From NCBI GenBank assembly GCA_039184055.1, contig JBCDBH010000167.1, forward strand, positions 1 through 12,361: DNA of 12,361 nt, read 5' to 3'. Within the stretch, counting starts at the first letter, position 1. The number at the start of each line of letters is the position of its first letter. Position numbers and translations under genes: made by a program. Of this stretch, positions 1 to 6,861 are shown piece by piece. Source of the stretch: JBCDBH01 sp039184055. Its GTDB lineage: Bacteria > Acidobacteriota > Thermoanaerobaculia > Multivoradales > J023. The notes below the pieces were generated by a model. The model did no database searches. It had not been told where the DNA came from and saw nothing but the letters and a program-made list of their open reading frames with translations.

Positions 1-175
1 AGATCGAAGGCGCTGTGCACGCTCGCCACCACCCAGTCGAGTCGGAACTGGACCGGATCCACGTATTGTGGGGGATCGAGGTCGATGTTCTCGCCGACGG
101 CACGCTCGATCTCGATCTCACCGTGTTGTCTCGACTCGATTGGGTGGTGGCGAGCGTGCACAGCGCCTTCGATCT
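1..175. repeat. Inverted repeat: 1-44 is the reverse complement of 132-175
   Basis: Base k pairs with base 176-k for k = 1 to 44, with one exception (36 against 140, a G-T pair). The match begins at the first base of the window, so the left arm may continue outside. The unpaired spacer is 45-131. The right arm encodes the conserved PolX segment DWVVASVHSAF, so that copy is the native one. The left arm translates to residues that do not fit PolX. The most likely explanation is a fold-back join at a contig end, from chimeric amplification or assembly; a real local inversion is less likely. Confidence 0.9.
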
Positions 176-866
176 CGATGCCGATGCACAGACCGCGCGT
201 TTGATTCGCGCCATGGAGACCGGCGTGGTCGATGTGCTCGGTCATCCCACAGCGCGCAAGCTCGGCAAACGTGAGGGCATCAGCTTTCACATCGACCGCG
301 TATTCGATACCGCGCGCCGTCTCGGTGTGGCGCTCGAGGTCAATGGCAAGGCGCGTCGCATGGACTTGAACGACATTCTGTGTCGCCGCGCGCGTGACAT
401 GGGGGTGATGCTGGTGCTCGACACCGACGCCCACGAGCCAGCCGCCCTGGGTGGATGGGAATTCGCTCTCGCCGCCGCGCGTCGTGGCTGGATCGAGCCC
501 AAGCACGTCCTCAACACTCGACCGATCGACGAGCTGTTCGCGTGGCGACGCGATCGATTGAGACGTCTCGGTTTGCCCGTGCCCGAACGTCTTTTGAGCA
601 CGCCACGGTCGTGGTCTAGATCCGATTCTCCATCCGAGCTCGCGGGGCCGGAAGTTGTCGAGCCCATGCCCTCACCCACCCTCGACGACTCGGCGACCGA
701 CGAGCTGGCTCGGGCCCTCGACGAACCGCTGGACGATGCCCTACGCGAACGTCTTCAGACGTTCTTGCACTCCGGTGACGATCCCGAGCTCGACGCCGCC
801 TTGCGTCGACGCGGTGACAACCCGGTCCAAGAAGCCTTCAACCTGATCATCGGTGCTCGACCATGA
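3..866 (+). CDS. polX: PolX-family DNA polymerase/3'-5' exonuclease, C-terminal PHP domain (5' partial)
   Basis: This is the C-terminal PHP phosphoesterase domain of a PolX-type repair polymerase; the polymerase and helix-hairpin-helix parts lie off the left edge. Residue numbers run from the GTG at 15, which is not the real start. Metal-site motifs are visible: GIEVD (E22), SVHSAF (H49), GHPTAR (H77) and DTDAH (D138, H140), followed by the typical ARRGW and VLNTRP. In the family this domain is a Mn-dependent 3'-5' exonuclease or phosphatase acting in base excision repair. The usual protein ends soon after VLNTRP, but here about 100 more residues follow (roughly 567-866), Ser/Pro-rich and then acidic-helical, with no family I recognise. 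The first ~15 codons (to base 44) do not resemble PolX and are an inverted copy of 132-175, so native sequence probably begins near base 45. The stop overlaps the rarD start as ATGA. Confidence 0.9.
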   Translation: MEGAVHARHHPVESELDRIHVLWGIEVDVLADGTLDLDLTVLSRLDWVVASVHSAFDLDADAQTARLIRAMETGVVDVLGHPTARKLGKREGISFHIDRVFDTARRLGVALEVNGKARRMDLNDILCRRARDMGVMLVLDTDAHEPAALGGWEFALAAARRGWIEPKHVLNTRPIDELFAWRRDRLRRLGLPVPERLLSTPRSWSRSDSPSELAGPEVVEPMPSPTLDDSATDELARALDEPLDDALRERLQTFLHSGDDPELDAALRRRGDNPVQEAFNLIIGARP

Positions 867-1819
867 GCACGACCGATGTGAGCGCGACCGACAGTGCAAG
901 CCTGACCGACGCCGCGAGCACCCGCGAGGGGTTTATCAATGCACTCGGGGCGTATCTCGCCTGGGGATTCATCGTCTTCTATTTCAAGGCGGTCGACCAC
1001 GTGCCCCCGCTCGAGGTGCTAGCGCACCGCATCGCCTGGTCGGTGCCCCTGCTCATGGCCGTGCTCGTTTGGCAGGGACGTCTTGCTTCGGTCCGTACCG
1101 TGTTGCGTGATCGACGCACCCTCGGCGTTTTGCTGGCGACGACGGTGCTCATCGCCATCAACTGGCTGGTGTTCATTCTGGCGGTCTTTCACGATCAGGT
1201 GCTCCAGGCGAGCCTCGGCTACTACATCAACCCGCTGGTCAGCGTCCTGCTCGGCATGGCGTTTTTGGGCGAGCGGCTACGACCGGTGCAGTGGCTCGCC
1301 GCGGGTCTGGCGGTGGTCGGTGTGCTGGTGCTGGCGATCGGATACGGCGTGGTGCCGTGGATCTCGCTGTTGCTCGCCAGTTCCTTCGGGCTTTACGGGC
1401 TGCTGCGTAAAACCGTGCGTGCCGATGGTCTGGTGGGTCTGTTGGTCGAGACCGCGCTGCTGCTGCCGTTGTGCCTGGGGTATCTCGGCTATCTGGCCGC
1501 CACCGGTGAGCTGGTCTTCGGCCAGGATCTCGCGACGTCGCTGCTCTTGCCGGCGGGAGGTGTCGTCACCGCCGTGCCGCTGCTGTGGTTCGCCAACGGC
1601 GTCCGCAGACTGCGTTTGTCGACCATCGGCTTCATGCAGTACATCGCACCGACGATGCAATTCCTGATCGCCGTGCTGGTCTTCGCCGAGCCTTTCACCG
1701 CCGGTCACCAGAAGGCCTTCGTCTGTATTTGGCTGGCGGTCGGTCTCTATTCGGCCGATGCCTGGCGGGTCAGTCGAAACCGACGCATGCCGCCTCGATC
1801 CGAGAGCGATCAGACATAG
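863..1819 (+). CDS. rarD: RarD-type EamA/DMT-family membrane transporter
   Basis: This 318-residue protein is an inner-membrane permease of the drug/metabolite transporter superfamily, RarD branch, with about ten hydrophobic segments across its length. RarD hallmarks are visible: an N-terminal AYLAWGF segment, INWLVFILAV, SLGYYINPLVSVLLG followed by LGERL, GLLVETALLLPL in the middle, and GFMQYIAPTMQFLIAVLVFAEPF near the end. The substrate of RarD proteins is not firmly established (the E. coli name reflects a chloramphenicol-sensitivity phenotype), so I assign none. The start codon ATG overlaps the polX stop (ATGA) and no good Shine-Dalgarno precedes it, so translation is probably coupled to the gene before. 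Its last 10 bases overlap the end of the convergent sulfatase-like gene. The first ~25 residues are a Ser/Thr/Asp-rich, probably cytoplasmic leader. Assignment to RarD is firm. Confidence 0.93.
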   Translation: MSTTDVSATDSASLTDAASTREGFINALGAYLAWGFIVFYFKAVDHVPPLEVLAHRIAWSVPLLMAVLVWQGRLASVRTVLRDRRTLGVLLATTVLIAINWLVFILAVFHDQVLQASLGYYINPLVSVLLGMAFLGERLRPVQWLAAGLAVVGVLVLAIGYGVVPWISLLLASSFGLYGLLRKTVRADGLVGLLVETALLLPLCLGYLGYLAATGELVFGQDLATSLLLPAGGVVTAVPLLWFANGVRRLRLSTIGFMQYIAPTMQFLIAVLVFAEPFTAGHQKAFVCIWLAVGLYSADAWRVSRNRRMPPRSESDQT

Positions 1820-3207
1820 CCGAGCGCTTCGAGCTGCTCGCGTAGCTCTTCGTCGACTTCGACTTCCTCGGCGATGTATTCGTGACGTGGGATCCCGAGA
1901 CGCCGACGATGCCGCTCGTTTTCACGGGTCAGCCAACGCATCCGGTGAACCTTGTCCATGCAGAAGCGGTGATCGCAACACAGATTGTGTTGCTCGCCCG
2001 GATCGATTTCGAGGTCGAAGAGGTAGGAATTCTTGTCACGATCCCACACCAGCTTCTTCCATCCGTCGACGATCATCGCCCGGTTGCGATCGAGGTAGGC
2101 CTCGCGCTGCTGACCGGGATAGAGCCGCTCGCTCAAGATCTCGTGGTGCACCTCGCGCTTGCCTCGGATGGTCGGGATCAAGCTCCGTCCCTGACTGTGC
2201 TCGAAGACGGGCAATCCGGCGAGATCGAGAATGGTGGGATTGAGATCGATCAAATTGACCGCGTAAGGAACCCGTCCGGCGACGTCTCCCATGTGCGGGA
2301 TCCGCATCATCAGCGGCACGTGGATGAGCTCTTCCCACAGGGCACCGTGGAGAAAGCCACCGTGCTCGCCGAATTCCTCACCGTGATCGGACATGATGAT
2401 GACGATCGCCCGAGGCGCGAGCTCTTCGATGGCGGCGAGTAGCTGACCGATCTCGTGATCGGCTTGGCGAACACCGGCATCGTAGAGGTCGACCAGCTCC
2501 TGGACGTCGTTTGGATCATCGGTATCGAATTGACTCCAGAAATGATCACGCGCCGCGCGTCCACCCTGCTCGCGTCGCAACTTGCGGAAGGTCTCAGAGT
2601 CGAAGTTCTTCTCACCTTCGTAAAAGAAGCTATCGAACGGTGGATCCGGAACGTACGGATCATGCACCCGGTAGGTGTGAAAAAAGAGGAAGAACGGTTG
2701 ATCACGACGCCGTTCCTGGAGCCACTCGATCGCCAGATCGGGAGTGCCCACCTGTTCGTAGGTGTGAAAGCCACGGCCAAAACCGATCGAGCCGGTGACA
2801 TTGCCGCCACCGTGAAAGCCGGCGGTCTGAAAGGAATGCGCGGCAAACCGCTGCGGCAGCGTCTCGATCTCGGGAAAGAGCGAGCCACCCCGTCCCGCCG
2901 CGCCGTTGTAGACCCGGTGCACCGACGGGTAGAGACCGGTAAAGACCGACATATGAGACTCGGCGGTTTGAAACGACGGCGCATACGCACGGTCGAACAC
3001 CACGTTGTCGGCGGCGAATTGATCGAGATGAGGCGAGGTGTCGCGCTCATAGCCATAGGTGGCGAGATGATCGGCGCGTAGCGTATCGATCGAGATGAGA
3101 ACGACACTGCGCACTCGCATGGGCTCGGGCGACGATCCGCAGCCCGACAACGCCAGCAGCAGACTCGGCAAGAGCAAGAAGAGGAGGAAGTTTCCGCGAC
3201 TCGGCAT
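1810..3207 (-). CDS. Sulfatase-like lipoprotein hydrolase/phosphotransferase with a Thr nucleophile
   Basis: This 465-residue protein belongs to the sulfatase/alkaline phosphatase superfamily. It begins with a lipoprotein signal: hydrophobic residues 7-20, then lipobox LSGC with Cys at 23, so it should be lipid-anchored outside the inner membrane. Metal-binding motifs are SIDTLRAD (D41) and SDHGEEFGEHG (D274, H275), with a later His in FLHG (H287). A typical sulfatase C-terminal element (YLFDLEIDPGEQHNL) is at 395-409. At the nucleophile the sequence is QTAESHMS with Thr at 81, not the Cys/Ser-X-Pro-X-Arg needed for formylglycine. It is therefore unlikely to be a formylglycine sulfatase; Thr nucleophiles in this superfamily serve phosphoester or phosphoglycerol chemistry. 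Substrate is unknown. It lies 32 bp downstream of the sensor phosphatase and is probably co-transcribed. The start ATG sits in a small hairpin (3200-3217) and has only a weak upstream GGTAGGG. Confidence 0.88.
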   Translation of the reverse strand: MPSRGNFLLFLLLPSLLLALSGCGSSPEPMRVRSVVLISIDTLRADHLATYGYERDTSPHLDQFAADNVVFDRAYAPSFQTAESHMSVFTGLYPSVHRVYNGAAGRGGSLFPEIETLPQRFAAHSFQTAGFHGGGNVTGSIGFGRGFHTYEQVGTPDLAIEWLQERRRDQPFFLFFHTYRVHDPYVPDPPFDSFFYEGEKNFDSETFRKLRREQGGRAARDHFWSQFDTDDPNDVQELVDLYDAGVRQADHEIGQLLAAIEELAPRAIVIIMSDHGEEFGEHGGFLHGALWEELIHVPLMMRIPHMGDVAGRVPYAVNLIDLNPTILDLAGLPVFEHSQGRSLIPTIRGKREVHHEILSERLYPGQQREAYLDRNRAMIVDGWKKLVWDRDKNSYLFDLEIDPGEQHNLCCDHRFCMDKVHRMRWLTRENERHRRRLGIPRHEYIAEEVEVDEELREQLEALGYV

Positions 3208-3239
3208 CGAAGCCGAGACCCTACCATGTGGTGGAGTCG

Positions 3240-5375
3240 TCAGGTCGACGAAGCCTCCTCCTCTGCTTCGTCAACCACTTCATCCCCGTCCGGCTCTGTG
3301 TCCTCGTCCGATGCCTCTTCAGCTTCGCTCTCCTCGGGCTCGCTCTCGTCCGACTCCTTCGCTTCCGGTCTTTCGCGCTCGACCACCAGAAGCGTCAGGT
3401 CGTCATCGAGATCGCGGCTTCCAGTGTGAGCCACCAACGCGGATAGGACCGCTTCCAAGAGTCCGTGCGCCGAGGCCTCGGTATGAGTTGCCACGACCTC
3501 GCGGAGCTGATCGAATCCGAACGGCTCATCGTCGGCGTTGACCGCTTCGACCAAGCCATCGGAATAGACCACCAGGCGTCCACCCGGTGGCAGCACGAAA
3601 CTGCGACTCCGTGGTGGCTGTGGCCAACGAAAACCCACCGGCAAGGACGGTGCGAGCAACTCCTCGACGCCATCGGGGCCACTGACCAAGGGCGGTGGAT
3701 GACCGGCGTTGGTGAACGTGCCGTGGCCTTCGGCGTCGAGCTCGATGAGGACAAAGGTCACCATGCGCAGCGAGCGAGGCTGCGCGAGCATCAGCTGATT
3801 GAGCCGCTCGAGCACCTCGGTGCGTCGATAGCCTTCGCGAACCAGCGTGGCGACCGCCGACTTGATCATCGCCATCACCAGACCCGTGGACGTACCATGC
3901 CCGGCGACATCCCCCGCCGACAGCAAGAGATGGTCACCGTCGGCGAACAGATCGAAATAGTCGCCACCGATCTCGGCGGCCGGTCGGACGTGAGCGGTGA
4001 GCGCGTAGGCCCCGTGACGAAAACGCTCGCCGGGTAAGAGACTGCGCTGGATCTCGCGCGCCAGCTCGAGCTCACGCGCCAGCCGTTCGCGTTCCGCCGC
4101 GCCGGCCATCATGTCTTCGACCGCCGCGGTCATGTTGTTGAACGACGCGGCGAGATCACCGAGCTGGTCCTCTTGGCGCACCGGGATGCGATAGCTCAGA
4201 TCGCCTGCTTCGATGGCTCGCGCACCTCGGCTCAATCGCGCCGTCGAGAGCACGATCGACAGGATGATCCAGGCCGCGATCAACACCACGAACGAATAGG
4301 CGCTCATCGCGACGGCGAAAAAGCCGATGAAGAAGACGTGGATCAGATTGCCGAGCCCGTACGGGGTACGGAAGAGATCACCGACCGATTCGAAGACCGA
4401 GGTGCGCAGCACCGTCGTTACCGGACGCTCCTCGTATGCCTCACCGTCTGTCCAGTCGCGGAGGGGCAGATCCAAACGCGTAAAGTAAAGCCAGCGGTTG
4501 CGCCACCACGCGCCCCCATCGCCACTGTCGTCCAGCGTGCCGGCCAGAGGTTTGGCGCTCAGCAGTTCGGGGCGTGGGGTCTGGTCTTCGTTTTGGTCGT
4601 CTTCATCCTCGACCTCCGAAATCGAGACGTTGAAACCGTCATCCGTACTGGTCTTCACCCGATCGCTAGCGCTGAATTGCAGCCCCCACCAGCCATCACG
4701 ACCGAGCTCGCTGGCGGTGTCGATATCGAGTCGAACCCAGGCGGCGATCAGCCGTTCGCCACGACGTTCGACAGCCGCCTTGACCGGGATGCCGTCGAGT
4801 AAAAAGAAACCTTGTACCCGGGCGCCGTCGGTGACCCAGGTGGGAATCGGCGGGGCTGCGGCCTCGCTGGTGGCTTCGATCGTGCCATCGGTGCTGGCGA
4901 TCACCCAGCGCGGCGCGCCGCGTAGATCACCCACGCCTTCTCGACCGAGCACCGTGGGGGCCACATCGCCATCGTCGTGAACCGACGCCGCGGCCACACG
5001 ATCAGCAAGCTCGGCCTCGATCGAATCGAGTCGCGCGCCGACTTGCACGGCGGCGTACTGACCCAGAATGACGTAGGTCAATAGACCCAAGAGCACGCAA
5101 AAGAGGGGAACGGGTATCAAGCCGATGAGCAGATAGGAAAAGAAGAGCCGCACACCGATCTGGTAGGTCAGCCGCACCCACAGCCAGGCGATCACCCATT
5201 CGAGCACCAAGGTCGCCAGCAGAACCGTCGCAAACTGACCGAGTGACAGCTCCCAGATCCCCAGGATCTGTAGCAAGACACTGATCAGAAGGCTGAGCGG
5301 CGCGGCGAGACAGCAGCCGGCGACGACGGGTACGACGCGCTTTCCGATCGTCTTGGCTCGAGCGGTCGATGACAT
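3240..5375 (-). CDS. Membrane sensor PP2C/SpoIIE-family phosphatase with HAMP domain
   Basis: This 711-residue protein is an RsbU/SpoIIE-type serine/threonine phosphatase. Order: hydrophobic segments at about 14-38, 47-69 and 76-104; a 240-residue loop (105-343), probably extracytoplasmic and sensory; another hydrophobic stretch 344-376; HAMP linker 377-428; coiled-coil ending in LAREIQRSLLP (438-448); PP2C core 455-667. Core motifs are intact: IGGDYFDLF (469-477), GDVAGHG (488-494), NAGHPPP (556-562), YSDGLVEA (604-611) and DDDLTLL (657-663). Such enzymes usually dephosphorylate an anti-sigma-factor antagonist; no such partner is in the window. The tail (671-711) is almost entirely Glu, Asp, Ser and Ala. 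I chose ATG 5375 because AGGA lies 6 nt upstream; an in-frame ATG at 5426 lacks a ribosome binding site, and the longer open frame to 5600 runs into the divergent methyltransferase. It appears to lead an operon with the sulfatase-like gene. Confidence 0.92.
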   Translation of the reverse strand: MSSTARAKTIGKRVVPVVAGCCLAAPLSLLISVLLQILGIWELSLGQFATVLLATLVLEWVIAWLWVRLTYQIGVRLFFSYLLIGLIPVPLFCVLLGLLTYVILGQYAAVQVGARLDSIEAELADRVAAASVHDDGDVAPTVLGREGVGDLRGAPRWVIASTDGTIEATSEAAAPPIPTWVTDGARVQGFFLLDGIPVKAAVERRGERLIAAWVRLDIDTASELGRDGWWGLQFSASDRVKTSTDDGFNVSISEVEDEDDQNEDQTPRPELLSAKPLAGTLDDSGDGGAWWRNRWLYFTRLDLPLRDWTDGEAYEERPVTTVLRTSVFESVGDLFRTPYGLGNLIHVFFIGFFAVAMSAYSFVVLIAAWIILSIVLSTARLSRGARAIEAGDLSYRIPVRQEDQLGDLAASFNNMTAAVEDMMAGAAERERLARELELAREIQRSLLPGERFRHGAYALTAHVRPAAEIGGDYFDLFADGDHLLLSAGDVAGHGTSTGLVMAMIKSAVATLVREGYRRTEVLERLNQLMLAQPRSLRMVTFVLIELDAEGHGTFTNAGHPPPLVSGPDGVEELLAPSLPVGFRWPQPPRSRSFVLPPGGRLVVYSDGLVEAVNADDEPFGFDQLREVVATHTEASAHGLLEAVLSALVAHTGSRDLDDDLTLLVVERERPEAKESDESEPEESEAEEASDEDTEPDGDEVVDEAEEEASST

Positions 5376-5440
5376 AGGGGTTCCTACGAGAGCGAGCGTG
5401 GGAAGATTCGTCGATACACCGTTCATTGTACGCTGGTCGT
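5376..5440. promoter_or_regulatory. Divergent intergenic region between the phosphatase and the methyltransferase
   Basis: This 65 bp gap must hold the promoters of both divergent genes unless they lie inside the neighbours. On the minus strand I see a TACAAT (5425-5430) resembling a -10 box and a Shine-Dalgarno AGGA (5382-5385) 6 nt before ATG 5375. No convincing -35 at the usual spacing accompanies the TACAAT. On the plus strand only a weak GGT precedes ATG 5441. Confidence 0.4.
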
Positions 5441-6379
5441 ATGTCACATCCGCTCGCGCGCTATCGGTCGGTGGTCGACGACTGGCCAGCCTTCGCCCGC
5501 CGCGCCCTCGAACCCCTGCCCACGACCGTGTGGACCAACACCCTGCGGACCGATCAGCAACGACTACGACGCTGGTTGGAGCGCGAAGGCATGTCCGCAA
5601 CGCCGATCGGCTGGAATCCCGGGGCGCTTCGACTCGAGGTCGGTGCCGTGTCGGTACCCCGCACGCTGGCGCACATCACCGGTCTTTGTCACATCCAAGA
5701 AGAAGCGGCGATGACCGCCGTCGAGCTCCTCGCTCCCGAGCCGAACGAGCGCTTGCTCGAGCTCTGTGCCGCGCCCGGCAACAAGAGTCTTCAAATGGCG
5801 GTACGAATCGCCGATCGGGGCACGATGGTCGCGGTCGACCGACATAGCCAACGTCTCGGCGTGCTGGTGCGCAATGCCGAACGACTCGGCATCACCTCGT
5901 GTGTCGTGACCGTCGGGGACGCCGCGAGCCTGAGCGCCGGCATCGGATCGTTCGATCGGGTGCTCGCCGACGTTCCCTGTAGCTGTGAAGGCACGTCACG
6001 CAAAAACGCGGCGGTGATCGAACGGCTCGATCGGCGACGTGACGACGATCCCGGCTGGTTGCGAACCCGACGGGTGCAGCGCGCCATCCTCGAAAAAGCC
6101 GTGCAGCGCTGCCGCCCGGGTGGACGGATCGTCTACGCCACCTGTACCTACGCTCCGGAAGAAAACGAGGCGATCGTCTCATCGATCCTCGACGCCTATC
6201 CCGAGCTCACGGTGATACCGGCACGGCTCCCGGGCCTGACCACGCGCCCCGGTCTCACCAGCTGGCGCGACGCCGACTACCACCCAGCCATGACCGGTGC
6301 GATGCGGCTGTATCCGCATGACAACGACACCGGTGGGTTCTTCGCCGCCGTCTTGGAAAAAGCCGGGAGCAACCAATGA
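5441..6379 (+). CDS. RsmF/NOP2/Sun-family RNA (cytosine-C5) methyltransferase catalytic protein
   Basis: This 312-residue protein is an S-adenosylmethionine-dependent RNA m5C methyltransferase. The catalytic core is complete: ICHIQEEAA-like segment at 82-90 (QDxAS equivalent), AdoMet loop ELCAAPGNKS (107-116), acidic ribose ligand in VAVDRH (D133), motif IV DVPCSCEG with Cys 180, and motif VI YATCTYAPEENE with Cys 235. In this family the motif VI Cys attacks C6 of cytosine and the motif IV Cys helps release the product. The CEGTSRK after motif IV resembles RsmF (16S rRNA methylase) more than RsmB, and there is no NusB-like N-terminal domain. RsmF normally continues into a C-terminal PUA-like domain; here the protein stops and that domain is the next gene, overlapping by ATGA. 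I use ATG 5441; the in-frame TTG at 5426 adds five residues with no support. The exact RNA target cannot be told. Confidence 0.9.
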   Translation: MSHPLARYRSVVDDWPAFARRALEPLPTTVWTNTLRTDQQRLRRWLEREGMSATPIGWNPGALRLEVGAVSVPRTLAHITGLCHIQEEAAMTAVELLAPEPNERLLELCAAPGNKSLQMAVRIADRGTMVAVDRHSQRLGVLVRNAERLGITSCVVTVGDAASLSAGIGSFDRVLADVPCSCEGTSRKNAAVIERLDRRRDDDPGWLRTRRVQRAILEKAVQRCRPGGRIVYATCTYAPEENEAIVSSILDAYPELTVIPARLPGLTTRPGLTSWRDADYHPAMTGAMRLYPHDNDTGGFFAAVLEKAGSNQ

Positions 6380-6861
6380 TCATCGATGCGCTGCAGGCGG
6401 CCGATGCCACCCGCTTCCACGATCATCTCGTCGATCGATTCGGAATCCCACACGCGGTGCTCGACGACTTCAGCGTGCACCAACCGGGACGGCAACGCCT
6501 CTTCATGATGCGCCGTGGAATCGACGCGCCGATGGGTTTCGAGATTCAGGCGATCGGCATCCCGTTCGCCTACACCGCCGGTGTCGAGCCACGACTGACC
6601 CACGGCGCGCTACGGCTGCTCGGACATCATGCGACCCGCAACGTGATCGATCTCGACCACGCCGACGACGCGAGTCGTTTCTTCACCCGGGATGAGCTCG
6701 ACCTGCCCGAGACGCTCCGCTCACGGTGCACCGCGCCGGGTCAGGTGCTGGTGCGCTACGACGGCGTCGTGCTCGGTCTCGCCCGGCTGGATGCCGAAGG
6801 TCGTCTGCGGAGTCAGCTGCGCAAAGAGGCTTATTCGTTACGCGCCGGCATCGAGCCGTAG
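6376..6861 (+). CDS. Stand-alone RsmF-type PUA-like RNA-binding protein
   Basis: This 161-residue protein resembles the C-terminal RNA-binding region of RsmF-like methyltransferases. The second half follows the pattern of the RsmF-associated PUA-like domain: GVEPRLTHGALRLLG (about 74-88), IDLDHADDASRFFTRDEL (about 95-112), VLVRYDGVVLGLARLD (about 129-144) and a basic end LRKEAYSLRAG. That corresponds to the family's Pro-containing helix, the YLRGE-like segment, and the strand where the domain reads Gly-leu-Gly-lys. The start overlaps the methyltransferase stop (ATGA) and GGGAG lies 6 nt upstream, so it is translationally coupled and probably works as the substrate-recognition partner of that enzyme. 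Its 3' end overlaps the convergent pyrD-like gene by 31 bp. The domain match is by eye from memory, so moderate confidence. Confidence 0.68.
   Translation: MIIDALQAADATRFHDHLVDRFGIPHAVLDDFSVHQPGRQRLFMMRRGIDAPMGFEIQAIGIPFAYTAGVEPRLTHGALRLLGHHATRNVIDLDHADDASRFFTRDELDLPETLRSRCTAPGQVLVRYDGVVLGLARLDAEGRLRSQLRKEAYSLRAGIEP

Noticed and set aside
1882..3081. Two plus-strand frames (186 and 208 codons) opposite the sulfatase-like gene
   Set aside because: The translated sequences have no recognisable domains, while the minus strand carries a complete lipoprotein hydrolase.
5376..5600. N-terminal extension of the phosphatase up to base 5600
   Set aside because: It runs antisense through the start of the methyltransferase gene, is Arg-rich without family fit, and a good AGGA precedes ATG 5375.
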